From the NCBI RefSeq assembly GCF_040833975.1, contig NZ_CP162130.1:3956001-4020000 (forward strand): DNA of 64,000 nucleotides, in the 5' to 3' direction. The notes under the pieces were generated by a model. It saw only the letters and a program-made list of their open reading frames with translations. It was not told where the DNA came from and ran no database searches. Made by a program: the position numbers and the translations under genes. The DNA comes from Leptospira sp. WS92.C1 (GTDB lineage: Bacteria > Spirochaetota > Leptospiria > Leptospirales > Leptospiraceae). Positions within the stretch are counted from its first letter, which is position 1, and every line of letters starts with the position of its first letter. Shown here in pieces: positions 33,150 to 45,830 of this stretch.

Positions 33150-33965
33150 CTATTTTTTTAAGTTTTGAACGTATTTGAATAATTCCGTTCTAAATGAAAA
33201 TTCGCGGATTCCCATCAAATAACGAAATGCGGAGATCAACACATCCGGCCGAGGAGGGTCTCCTCCAATAAACAGATCCGGCTCCTTGGGACGTTTTCCA
33301 AGTTGAAACAATCCTCCAGAGATCGCCTCCGTTCCGCACGCGACTAACGCTTTTGGAGACGGCATCGTTTCCCAAGCAGTGTTCAAAGGGCCTTCCATAT
33401 TCGGACCGACCGGTCCGGAATATACGAGTGCATCCGCGTGTTTTGGAGAAGCAACCACTCGAATCTGACTCGCCTCGCTGTCAAAGAGTGCGTTAAAACT
33501 CGCGTTAAGCTCCGCTTCTGTCGTATTATTTCCGCCGGCAGCAACCTCTCTATACTGAAAACCAGTTTTGGCCGTGATCTTCCGAAATTGTTTTACTTCC
33601 TCGGAGATCGTTTCCGATTTTTCTTCGGGAATCCCGTTCCTATAAGTCACTTTGAGAACCTCCCGATCTACGGAATAAACATGGACAAATCCCGAATCGA
33701 TGATCTTTCCGTTGGAGCAAACCTCGGAACATCTACCGCACTGAAGACAAGCTCCGTAATCAAAACTCATCGTATCCTTGGAATGGATTTTAAGGGAATG
33801 AGTCGGGCAGATTTGTTCGCAGGATTTACAGGATAGACAAGATTCGCCCGAAGTCAGCGTTGGGATCGGAATTCCGCGGGAATTTACATTGATCGGAGAT
33901 ACCTTTTCATAGTTCATCGTTTTTGCACGACGAAGTATATTCAATATTTCATATATGATTTTCAT
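33150..33965 (-). CDS. Ferredoxin / hydrogenase small-subunit (HyfI/NuoB-like) fusion lacking N2-cluster ligands
   Basis: A 271-residue fusion. Residues about 40-85 form a 2[4Fe-4S] ferredoxin domain, with C-x2-C-x2-C-x3-C-P and C-x2-C-x2-C-x3-C both intact, as in HycF/HyfH/NuoI. Residues about 125-260 align by eye with HycG/HyfI/NuoB: ASPKHADAL, then GP-x2-PNM, then PDPK-like PSPK, then SGG, then PPRPD. Where the family has the proximal [4Fe-4S] ligands, the motif GGCNGCE reads GGNNTTE, GAC reads GTE, and PGCPP reads GGDPP. All four ligands are thus Asn, Thr, Glu and Asp. Last gene of the operon, overlapping the large-subunit gene by 4 bases (ATGA). No hydrogen or quinone chemistry of the usual kind is possible through that cluster. 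Confidence 0.8.
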   Translation of the reverse strand: MKIIYEILNILRRAKTMNYEKVSPINVNSRGIPIPTLTSGESCLSCKSCEQICPTHSLKIHSKDTMSFDYGACLQCGRCSEVCSNGKIIDSGFVHVYSVDREVLKVTYRNGIPEEKSETISEEVKQFRKITAKTGFQYREVAAGGNNTTEAELNASFNALFDSEASQIRVVASPKHADALVYSGPVGPNMEGPLNTAWETMPSPKALVACGTEAISGGLFQLGKRPKEPDLFIGGDPPRPDVLISAFRYLMGIREFSFRTELFKYVQNLKK

Positions 33966-35371
33966 AAGTCTACCCCTACGTAGCTCAGATTAAAGGATTT
34001 GTTATTCATAGGAAAATCACCGATAAATTCCCCCCGAACCGCCAATTCAAGCGCGTGCCAGTTTGGAACCGAAGGATCCCTGATATAAACGTCTTCAATG
34101 ATCCCATCCGGATCCAAATCCAGAGAAACCAAAACGGGTCCTCTCCAACCTTCTACGGCCGAGTAATAAGTTCCTTTTTTTACGGTTTTTGAATGTGTTG
34201 TCTTTTCTGTTTTTAAAGCAACCGCCGATTCTAATTTTGGAATCGCTTCTGCCAGCCAATTACCGCTGTTTTTCAACTCTTCGTAACGAATATAAAACCG
34301 CGACCACGCGTCTCCTCTCATGTGATTTCGATTTAATTCAAGATTGATCGGAGAGCTCAACGTATACGATTTTTCTACGGCACGCAGATCTCGATTGAGT
34401 CCGGTGCATTTTTCTACCATTCCGATAAAACCGAGATGTTTGACTTGTTTCTGACGAACCACTCCGCAGGATTGAAGTCGTTCCCGGTTCGTAGACGCGT
34501 AAGCCGCTCTTTCAAAATGAGCGGATACGTCAGCCGTAACCGAACGGATTCTTTGCGCAAGTTCTACGAGTTTTTCCTTTGTCAATCCTCGTCTTAAAAA
34601 AATCTTTCCTGGAGCCAAAGAGCCTCTTCCAAAACGATTGCCGGTTAAAGCTTCCATCACTCCCAAAGGAACCCCTCTTTGAAGAGAACAGACCCCGTGA
34701 AGAGGATAATAGCCGATATCTTCCGCTAATCCACCTAAATCGCCGATATGAGTCGCGATTCTTTCCAGCTCTAAAAATATCAGTCTTGCAAAATCGATTT
34801 CCTGCGGAACTTCGATCTTATGAGCTTCTTCAAAGATACGCGAGAATGCGATTCCATAAGCGATCGTGCTGTCCCCGGAAATCACCTCCGCATAAGGAAG
34901 CGAATCTTTATACCCTTTTCCTTTGATCAAATCTAACAAACCGCGTTTTTGAAAACCGAGGCGAATGTCCAAATTCTGGATCACTTCCCCTTTTACTATA
35001 AAACGGAAATGACCCGGTTCTATAATTCCCGCATGAATCGGTCCTACTGCATGCGAATAATGACTTGCCGGAACCGGAACTTTCAAACCCTTATATAATA
35101 AATCCTTAATTCCTTTTTTTGTTACAAATTTCTCAAGATCCGTTTTACGATCCGCGACGACATACTTTTCAAAATCAAAGTCAGAATAATCCTCTTCTCC
35201 TTGATCCGATCCCAAAGAATGTTTTAAAATCCAAATCGGGTTTGCGGAATCTTCGATCACTTCTTTTTCAGAATGTTCGATCACTTCTCTTTCGACTCCC
35301 TCTGGTGTAAGCCAAAATCTATGATAACCCTTTTTACCTTTTCTCGGATATAGACCGGTTACTGTTCGCAT
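33962..35371 (-). CDS. hyfG: Hydrogenase-4/complex I-like large subunit without NiFe ligands (HyfG/NuoCD-like)
   Basis: A 469-residue cytoplasmic subunit. A short NuoC-like part (about residues 1-90) is joined to the NuoD/hydrogenase-large-subunit fold. In true group 4 hydrogenases two C-x2-C pairs bind the NiFe centre. Here the first region reads EVISGDSTIAYG and the second RDPSVPNWHAL, with no cysteine in either. It therefore belongs with the non-hydrogenase relatives (energy-converting hydrogenase-related, Ehr, and complex I). The start abuts the HyfF-like gene with no gap, and the end overlaps the small-subunit gene. Confidence 0.85.
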   Translation of the reverse strand: MRTVTGLYPRKGKKGYHRFWLTPEGVEREVIEHSEKEVIEDSANPIWILKHSLGSDQGEEDYSDFDFEKYVVADRKTDLEKFVTKKGIKDLLYKGLKVPVPASHYSHAVGPIHAGIIEPGHFRFIVKGEVIQNLDIRLGFQKRGLLDLIKGKGYKDSLPYAEVISGDSTIAYGIAFSRIFEEAHKIEVPQEIDFARLIFLELERIATHIGDLGGLAEDIGYYPLHGVCSLQRGVPLGVMEALTGNRFGRGSLAPGKIFLRRGLTKEKLVELAQRIRSVTADVSAHFERAAYASTNRERLQSCGVVRQKQVKHLGFIGMVEKCTGLNRDLRAVEKSYTLSSPINLELNRNHMRGDAWSRFYIRYEELKNSGNWLAEAIPKLESAVALKTEKTTHSKTVKKGTYYSAVEGWRGPVLVSLDLDPDGIIEDVYIRDPSVPNWHALELAVRGEFIGDFPMNNKSFNLSYVGVDL

Positions 35372-36580
35372 TTAAAACTCTCCTTGCAGCAGGCGATAAA
35401 ATCCCCAGACCCCGATTCCCAAAACCATTAAAAACAATAATATTGAATCCGCGAAACGAATCCGTAAGGTAGTTGCAAAGTCTTTTGGAAACGGCCTGTC
35501 CTCCAAATTAAACAAAGGAACAGTTTTATAGATGAGCACGCCGAAAAAGACAAGACCCAAAAACGGTACCGAAATCACAAACCATTTGCCCTGAGTCCAA
35601 CCCGAGTTTAAAAGTAAAAGATCACTCACAAAGATCGGTGATCCCGGAAGAACAAAGGCTAAAAAAAGAGCTGCCGTATAAAGCGTAAGAGCTTTTTTGT
35701 TGATCGATTCCGAAAGAAAAATCTTACTCAATTCTCTTTTGCCTGCGTCCATTCTTACGATTCCCATCGTTAGAAAAAGAAGAGATTTTAAGACGATATT
35801 ACCGGCCATTACGAAATTGAAAATCGTATCGGGAAGATCCATCCATAAAAAAATTCCTAAAGCTCCGCTATGAAATAAAGCAACCTTGGCTGTCATCATT
35901 CTCAAATCGTTTCTTTGATACAATGCGATGATGCTCTGAAGCATGGTCACTACACCGAGAATCAACAAACCTTCCGCAGCGCTGAAAGTAGTAGGATACA
36001 ATTGATGATCCATATGGATAAAGGGACGAAGCGCCGAACAAACCGCTACCGGGATAAACGCAGCAATCAAAGCGGAAATCTGACTCGGACTGTCTCCGTA
36101 GGTGTCCACGACCCAAACGTGATTCGGAAACAATCCCAACTTTGCGGAATATCCGAATATCGCCAGCCAGAGACCGATTTCGATCCAAAGATTTTCCGGA
36201 TGCTCGGATAATTGCCCTGCAAGAACCTCGACAGGATGTTCAAGACCGTGTAACGTCGCGGTTACGATTATGATTCCGAGAAACGCCAAACCCAATCCAA
36301 ACGAATTGATCAAAAGAAATTTCCATGCGATCGGAAAGGATTTTGAAGTTCTACTCGAAGATATCAACAAAGCTACCGTAAACGTTGTCGCTTCGATAAG
36401 AACCCACTGCAAAGCCGAACCTTCCAAATTCCAAGCAGCAAAGCTCAATGCCGTACAAACGATCATCAAAAAAGACCACATCCCGATTTGTTTCTGACCT
36501 TTGGTCGGAGCTAAAACATACGCCACCAAAATTAAAAGAATAACAACAACGCCGATTCCGTTTAGGATTAGGAGGCTCAT
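35372..36580 (-). CDS. hyfF: Antiporter-like membrane subunit, HyfF/NuoN-like
   Basis: A 402-residue membrane protein of about 11-12 helices, in the Mrp/NuoL-M-N superfamily. Proton-path residues are recognisable: the Glu in LIEATTF (helix 5), the Lys in YSAKLGLFPNHVW (helix 7) and a second Lys in VLKSLLFLTMG (helix 8). The Pro-x-H-x-W of the discontinuous helix 7 is also kept. It ends one base before the large-subunit gene and overlaps the HyfE-like gene by 4 bases. Predicted role: proton or cation translocation in the membrane arm. Confidence 0.85.
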   Translation of the reverse strand: MSLLILNGIGVVVILLILVAYVLAPTKGQKQIGMWSFLMIVCTALSFAAWNLEGSALQWVLIEATTFTVALLISSSRTSKSFPIAWKFLLINSFGLGLAFLGIIIVTATLHGLEHPVEVLAGQLSEHPENLWIEIGLWLAIFGYSAKLGLFPNHVWVVDTYGDSPSQISALIAAFIPVAVCSALRPFIHMDHQLYPTTFSAAEGLLILGVVTMLQSIIALYQRNDLRMMTAKVALFHSGALGIFLWMDLPDTIFNFVMAGNIVLKSLLFLTMGIVRMDAGKRELSKIFLSESINKKALTLYTAALFLAFVLPGSPIFVSDLLLLNSGWTQGKWFVISVPFLGLVFFGVLIYKTVPLFNLEDRPFPKDFATTLRIRFADSILLFLMVLGIGVWGFYRLLQGEF

Positions 36581-37197
36581 GCGGATACCTCCTCTTTTTC
36601 ATCTTCCAAGTCGATCTTCATACTCATCCTGAGCGTTGAAGCTGCACCGATGATAAAAACCGCATCCAAAAAAGATCCGAATTCGATTCCTAAAGGCAAA
36701 CCGGTTCGTAAGATCTGTGTCAAAAGAAAAGTTCCATTCTCAAAAACCGCAAAAGAAGCGATCACTCCTACCCAGTGACGTCGAACTACAAAACCCACCA
36801 TTCCCACGTATAAAATGAGAAACGTGTATAAAAACGACATTTGGTTTACTTCGCCGAATCGATATTTAGTAAAACCTAATATAATAAAACCTACCAATGC
36901 CCCAAACAGAAGCAATGCAAAAGTCGGAATGTATCCTACTTTTGGAAAAGTGGATTCCACCGAATTTGTTTTTCTCGCCGTCCAAAAAAGTATCAACGGA
37001 GTTAAAACCACTTTAAAAAGAACGATCATCCCCGCTAAAAAAAGACTGTGTGTATTGTAACCGCTATCTTCGAAAAGAGGGAGAAGAAGAAAGATACTTT
37101 GAAAACCCAATAAAAGCACTAATCTTTTCAAACGGTTTTCCAGTAGAATCACGACTCCTATCAAAAGGAGAATTAAATAACTAAATTCTGTTCCCAT
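36577..37197 (-). CDS. hyfE: NuoK-like membrane subunit, HyfE-like
   Basis: A 206-residue protein of about six helices. It corresponds to HyfE, the NuoK-like subunit at the junction between the antiporter-like and quinone-side subunits. It has few hallmark residues; the assignment rests on length, helix pattern, Glu residues within helices (near 20 and 160) and position between the HyfC-like and HyfF-like genes. ATG at 37197 follows the HyfC-like stop by 16 bp. Confidence 0.75.
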   Translation of the reverse strand: MGTEFSYLILLLIGVVILLENRLKRLVLLLGFQSIFLLLPLFEDSGYNTHSLFLAGMIVLFKVVLTPLILFWTARKTNSVESTFPKVGYIPTFALLLFGALVGFIILGFTKYRFGEVNQMSFLYTFLILYVGMVGFVVRRHWVGVIASFAVFENGTFLLTQILRTGLPLGIEFGSFLDAVFIIGAASTLRMSMKIDLEDEKEEVSA

Positions 37198-38067
37198 ATA
37201 ATTTTCCTAAGGATCAACCTAGTTTGAGAAGAATGCCCAAAAAAAGCATAAAGATGAAGTTTAAACCGAGTAACTCGGGAACCCATATCCATTTTCGACG
37301 TGTGCTGTTCGATTCCATATAACCGACACAAAACGAAACAAAAAGCGCTCCGAGGATCGCGACCGTATCCAGCCAAAATTTGGAAACAGAACGGCTCAGA
37401 AAAAATTCACCGTGATAAACTCCCATTTTCGCAACGAACAAAAATAGAGAACTAGTTTTGAGCTGTTGAGCAAGTTCAAAAAACGCTCTTCTACTTCCGG
37501 AAGCTTCCAACAACATCGCCTCGTGAACCATCGTAAGCTCCAAGTGAGTTCTTGGATCATCAAACGGCGGTTTTGCGAGTTCGGCCAATATCACCAAGGA
37601 AGTTCCCAGCAAAAATAAACCGCCGAAGGCCAAACTTGCAAAGTTTGCGTTAAAAACGAGATGCGATTCAAAGACGACCAAAACTAAAATCAAAACCGGT
37701 TCACAAAAGACATAGAGAATCACTTCCCTGGCCGCGCCCATTCCCGCGAAGGATGTTCCGTTTTCAACGGAATAAGCGAGTAACGCAAATCGCATGATTC
37801 CGATCAAAAAAGGTATCAAAAGAAACGAAGCCCATTCAAAACTCGCCAAACTCCATACTACCAAACCCGCAATCAATGCGATGATCGGAGAAGCTTCCGT
37901 AAAAAATCCCGAAAAAGGACCGTCCACCGGTTTTTTGCGAATCATCCTAAGAACATCGTAGAATATCTGAAGAACGGGAGGCCCGAGTCTTCCTTGTGCA
38001 TAAGAGCGAATTTTTAATACGATTCCGCCGCAAAGAAATGGAAGAAATAAAAACGATAAAACTCGAA

Positions 38068-39789
<1,722 letters not shown>

Positions 39790-39810
39790 CGTTGATAAAA
39801 CCTCCTTTAT

Positions 39811-41748
<1,938 letters not shown>

Positions 41749-41819
41749 AAATCTACCTTGATTGATTCATCTAAACTTAAGAAAGAGAGTCGATTGAAAG
41801 AAAGAATCGGATTCTATCC

Positions 41820-41843
41820 TAACAAATCGGCTTCGATTTGTTA
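41820..41843. repeat. Perfect 10-bp stem hairpin between SulP and porin genes
   Basis: TAACAAATCG-GCTT-CGATTTGTTA forms a perfect 10-bp stem with a 4-base loop. It lies 72 bp upstream of the porin ATG and 147 bp after the SulP stop. No T-run follows on the transcribed strand, so it is a poor terminator; a repressor site or a leader mRNA hairpin is as likely. Confidence 0.5.
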
Positions 41844-41989
41844 GAGTTCGTCGGAGTCGCATCGACCTCTAAGAGAAAAAATTCCTCAGCCGAAAGAATA
41901 CAACTTTGACAAACGCAAAAAATACTTCACAGATAAAATTACTTTCGCGATCGACACATCAAACTTGAAGAAACTTTTTTATAAAAATC

Positions 41990-43651
41990 TCACCAAGCTA
42001 CGTTCTTTCTTCCGGAGGAAGGATGATTCGAAATCGGTTTTAATTTTTCCAATCCGACCAGCTCGAATGTTCCGCCTTCTTCCTTATATTTTTCAGCAAA
42101 CGAGAGCAGGTTTTCCATCACTGAATGGTCGACCAGCAAAACTCCCGATAAATCAACTTGTATATTTTGGCTTTTTGGAATAGAATACAATACTTTTCTA
42201 ATAGAAATGTAATTCAAAAATATGGCTAAGCCGTGAAACTCGATTTTGATTCCGTTTTGTTTTGTTTGAGATTCGGTTCTAATCCTAAAAAAATCGTTTA
42301 GAGTAATCCCCTTTGGAAGGATGATATTCAAAACGTGAATCGCAAACTTAGCGAGCACACCGACAAAAATACCGACCAACAAATCGTCAGCGACGGTGAA
42401 ATAGATGGTTATGAAAAAGAGAAATACCTGATCCATTCCCACTTTCCAAGTTTTTTTCAACTCAGGAATTGCAAGTCTATATCCTGTCACCATTAGGATA
42501 GCCGCTAAGGACGCTAACGGAATCATTCTGGCGATGTTTGGCAACGCGAGAATGAAAATCAAAAGAAAAGCTCCGTGAAAAAAATTGGACCACCGAGTCC
42601 GCGCACCGTTATTTATATTCGCAGAACTTCTTACAACTTCCGCGATGATCGGCAAACCACCGATCCATCCCAGGATAAAGTTCCCCACACCTTTGGAAAA
42701 AAGATCCCGATTGAGATCGGAATTTCTTCTATAAGGATCGAGCTTGTCGATCGCCGCTACCGTTAGTTGTGATTCCAAACTCGCAACTAAAAAGATTGCA
42801 ACTACTTGAGAAAAGAATTCGACAGTATTGACCTTACTAAAATCGGGAGAGGTAAATCCTTCCAGAAAACTCGGGGGAATGGCGACCAAACTTTTCGGTC
42901 CGACTAAAAACTCGCCTCCGAAAAAACTATAGGTATGTTCCGTGTTAAACTGAAATGCGATTCCTAAAATAATTCCTAAAACCGCCACCACCAACGGCCC
43001 TGGAATTTTTTTGAGCCTTGCATTCGGTAAAAAAGGGATGCTGATCAGAATGATAATGCTGATCAATCCAACGATAGCAATCTGAGGATTTGGATGCACC
43101 AAACCTACCGGAAGTTCATTGATCAAACCGATAATCGATTTTGTGGCAGGCGTATAACCCACAGCAACGAAAAATTGTTTTAGAAAGATAATCACTCCGA
43201 TTGCGGCAAGCATCCCGTGAATGACCGCCGAAGGAAAGATCGTAGCTAAGACCCCCGCTCTCAAAAAACTAACGAGAACTTGAAGCGCACCGGCGATCAC
43301 AGTTGCAGCAAGAGTATATTTGAATCCCGCCGCCAAATCCCCATGCCCCAATGTTTCAATGGAGCCGAGCACGATGACGATTAATCCCGCTGCCGGACCA
43401 TTGATCGTGACATAGGACCCGCCTAAGATCGATACGATCAGGCCGCCTACGATACCGGAAAGAATTCCGGCCATCGGCGGAGCTCCGGATGCGATCGCAA
43501 TTCCGATACAAAGCGGAAGGGCGATCAAAAAGATAATAAAACCGGAGAGAATATCCGATTTCCAATTTTCGAGCAGACCGGGAAAAAAATCTTGAGGAAT
43601 TACGAGTTTTGTATTTCCCGTTGTGTTTGTTTTATTGTTTGATGATTCCAT
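41990..43651 (-). CDS. SulP-family anion transporter with STAS domain
   Basis: A 553-residue inner-membrane protein of about 12-14 helices, ending in a STAS domain (about residues 460-553, with IQVDLSGVLLVDHSVMENLL). The N-terminus has the SulP signature ALPLCIGIAIASGAPPMAGI, in which the usual VALPLALA-type pattern is recognisable, followed by GPAAGLIVIV. SulP members carry sulfate, bicarbonate, molybdate or dicarboxylates, some as Na+ symporters (BicA). No carbonic anhydrase is fused or adjacent. It is upstream of and codirectional with the porin and complex genes, but 241 bp away. Confidence 0.88.
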   Translation of the reverse strand: MESSNNKTNTTGNTKLVIPQDFFPGLLENWKSDILSGFIIFLIALPLCIGIAIASGAPPMAGILSGIVGGLIVSILGGSYVTINGPAAGLIVIVLGSIETLGHGDLAAGFKYTLAATVIAGALQVLVSFLRAGVLATIFPSAVIHGMLAAIGVIIFLKQFFVAVGYTPATKSIIGLINELPVGLVHPNPQIAIVGLISIIILISIPFLPNARLKKIPGPLVVAVLGIILGIAFQFNTEHTYSFFGGEFLVGPKSLVAIPPSFLEGFTSPDFSKVNTVEFFSQVVAIFLVASLESQLTVAAIDKLDPYRRNSDLNRDLFSKGVGNFILGWIGGLPIIAEVVRSSANINNGARTRWSNFFHGAFLLIFILALPNIARMIPLASLAAILMVTGYRLAIPELKKTWKVGMDQVFLFFITIYFTVADDLLVGIFVGVLAKFAIHVLNIILPKGITLNDFFRIRTESQTKQNGIKIEFHGLAIFLNYISIRKVLYSIPKSQNIQVDLSGVLLVDHSVMENLLSFAEKYKEEGGTFELVGLEKLKPISNHPSSGRKNVAW

Positions 43652-43709
43652 TTACTTATCCTAGATTTCATAGTAAAGATACGATTCCTTGAAAATCTAG
43701 AAAAGATTT

Positions 43710-44072
43710 TCAAGTAAATGGATGGTATGGAGGAGGAATGTTGAATTTTTCGATTCTCAAAATTTTCGAAATCGAAAAAATTCCCGAATCGCATAAGATC
43801 AGTTCTCTGATTTTAACAATCAAGACATTTAAAGAATTCGAAATTCCAATGCCTGAAAAGACCAAAAAAAGAATAAAAACCCATTCAAAAGAATAGAGTT
43901 CCGATTCTGAAATCGACTCCGAAGATTCGATACTTGGATTTTTATCCAGATAGCCAGGGTTTTGAACCACACCGATAGAGAAGGTAAACAATGATAAGAG
44001 AGCGACCGCAAAAATGACCGATAGAGCAAGTTTTTTTGTTAAAAACTTTGGCAATCGAATTCGAGCACTCAT
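43710..44072 (-). CDS. Small membrane protein of unknown function
   Basis: A protein of about 120 residues from an ATG at 44072. It has two probable membrane helices (about residues 16-38 and 62-82) separated by an acidic Ser/Glu-rich loop, with a Pro-rich C-terminus. No family is recognised. The open frame continues upstream to 44213, but that part looks non-coding. The ribosome site is weak, so the gene is plausible rather than certain. It lies 58 bp upstream of the SulP gene on the same strand and could be its partner. Confidence 0.45.
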   Translation of the reverse strand: MSARIRLPKFLTKKLALSVIFAVALLSLFTFSIGVVQNPGYLDKNPSIESSESISESELYSFEWVFILFLVFSGIGISNSLNVLIVKIRELILCDSGIFSISKILRIEKFNIPPPYHPFT

Positions 44073-44213
44073 TCTAAAGTAAATTGTCGATAAATACAAT
44101 TTTGTGTCAACAGAAATCGAAAACAAGTTTAAAAGATATGGATTTAAACGAATCACTGAGTCTTTACCCGAAAATTTTTCAGTTTTTTTAAACCAAACGA
44201 TCAACGTAAACAA

Positions 44214-44544
44214 ACCTTTTTAACTTTTTTGGACGAATTCAAATTTAAAAAACAATTTTACATTTTTAAAAATAGCTTAGAAATTTGTTTCGAATTTTTA
44301 AGTTATTCTCAAAGATCCCGCAGGCATTGGATGAGTTCAATCCAACGCAGGTGACTGACGATTCTCAAAGGATCGGTGTTTGAAATCATAATTTTCTATG
44401 CAAAAACAAAAGCGGTAATTCTTTTCTTTCATTTATAAAATCCGATTCTTTTACGGATCATTCGGATTCTCAATAAAATGTAGACTCATTCTGGAAATTC
44501 ATATAACATCAACGGTTAATTATTATAGAACCCATAGGAAAATT
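44214..44544. other. Upstream region of FecR-like gene with direct repeats and hairpin
   Basis: A 331-bp intergenic region. ATTCTCAAAGATC at 44305-44317 recurs as ATTCTCAAAGGATC at 44361-44374. Between them is a GC-richer 43-bp insert with a perfect hairpin, TTGGAT-(7)-ATCCAA (44327-44345), flanked by GCAGG on both sides. No coding frame is visible. It resembles a small insertion bounded by direct repeats, or a structured leader; it does not match a riboswitch consensus I know. Confidence 0.35.
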
Positions 44545-45705
44545 ATGATGTTGGCAAAAAATTTTAAAAAAACTACCCTTATCATTCTATCTTTCTCCTT
44601 TTTTTCTTGCAGCATTATTTTCTCTTTGTTTTTACAAGAAGACCAAACTCCTTCCGGAATGATCGTGATCTTTCAAAATGGAAACGTTGAAATCGAACGA
44701 AACGGTAAAAAAATAAAATCCGCACCAGGCTTTATCGTTAGAGAAAACGATACGATCAAAATCGGATCCGGTTCGATCGACGTTCAAACGGCAAACGGCG
44801 ATATCATTCGAATGAAATCCTTTAGTAAAATAACATTGAAAGATATTTCGAGCGGCTCCAAACCGAATACGAATTTGTATGTTCAAACGGGGGAATTGTT
44901 GATCAAAGCGAATAAACTCAAATCAAAAGAATCTTTTTTTCTAACTACCCCAACCGCAGTCGCAGGAGTTCGCGGAACCACATTCTCTTTTGAGTTAACA
45001 GAGGGGAAACCTCCCAAGGTAAAAGTTTATGAAGGCGCCGTCGCTATCTCTTTTAAAATTCCGAAAGACATTATAGAAAACAACAAAGCGCAAGATAAAG
45101 AATTGTATAATGACTTTATAACATTTTTGGAAAAAAACGAAGTTGTGTTGGAAAACGGCGATTCTTCGTATATAGAGCCGAGTTTAGACGATATGATTCA
45201 ACTTGTCGTTACAAGAATGGAGCAAAACGAGGATATCTCCAAGCAATTTGATGCGATCAAGAAAACGGAGAATCATGATTTTCGGAAAGTGGAATTTACA
45301 GAAACCCCGCAGGAGGCGGCGGAAATAGAAACATTGGTTCAAACAAATCCGGATTTAGTAGTCAAAGCGCTGAAGGAAAAAAATCCGGACTCTACTCAGC
45401 CTGTCATCGCTTCGGTTTCAATGGAAATACAAGCGGATCATGACTCCAAGCTCGAAGAGGCTTTGAAAAAAATCGAAACTACGGCGCAATCCAACGAACT
45501 CAAAGACGAGGCGAAAATCAGAGAGTATTACAATATTCTTGAAATTGTCGTCAAGACCGATGGAACGAAACTTTCGGGAGCCGTCGTCACTCAAATCGGG
45601 GATAAGCTGATTCTCCATACCCCATCCGGAGTAAAACGACTGAATAAAAACGAAATAGACTATGTAGATTATCAATCTTTTCAGATCAAAACAAAATCGA
45701 AATAA
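44545..45705 (+). CDS. FecR-domain lipoprotein
   Basis: A 386-residue envelope protein. The N-terminal signal ends FSFFSCS, a plausible lipobox (Cys22), so it is probably lipid-anchored on the periplasmic side. Residues about 45-175 form a FecR domain: VRENDTIKIGSGSIDVQT, then TGELLIKA, then TPTAVAGVRGTTFSFE and VYEGAVAIS. The remainder is acidic and helical, ending in a short domain that repeats LHTPSGVKRL. FecR proteins relay signals from outer-membrane receptors to ECF sigma factors, but none is encoded here, and many FecR-domain proteins act otherwise. AGGA lies 6 bases before the ATG. A single gene. Confidence 0.82.
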   Translation: MMLAKNFKKTTLIILSFSFFSCSIIFSLFLQEDQTPSGMIVIFQNGNVEIERNGKKIKSAPGFIVRENDTIKIGSGSIDVQTANGDIIRMKSFSKITLKDISSGSKPNTNLYVQTGELLIKANKLKSKESFFLTTPTAVAGVRGTTFSFELTEGKPPKVKVYEGAVAISFKIPKDIIENNKAQDKELYNDFITFLEKNEVVLENGDSSYIEPSLDDMIQLVVTRMEQNEDISKQFDAIKKTENHDFRKVEFTETPQEAAEIETLVQTNPDLVVKALKEKNPDSTQPVIASVSMEIQADHDSKLEEALKKIETTAQSNELKDEAKIREYYNILEIVVKTDGTKLSGAVVTQIGDKLILHTPSGVKRLNKNEIDYVDYQSFQIKTKSK

Positions 45706-45830
45706 AAAACGGATCAGGGGTTTGCTTTCCGAAGTTCGAACCTCTTTTTAGAACTCATCTTATTTTCTTTTCTATATAACATTTTTCTTTTTGATCTTTC
45801 CAACAATTCTTTCAGTCTGCCAGCAGGACT

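Noticed and set aside
41820..41843. Rho-independent terminator of the SulP gene
   Set aside because: The stem is strong but no T-run follows on the minus strand.
44327..44345. tRNA T-arm or tRNA gene
   Set aside because: The TTC lies in the wrong place in the loop and no acceptor, D or anticodon arms can be folded around it.
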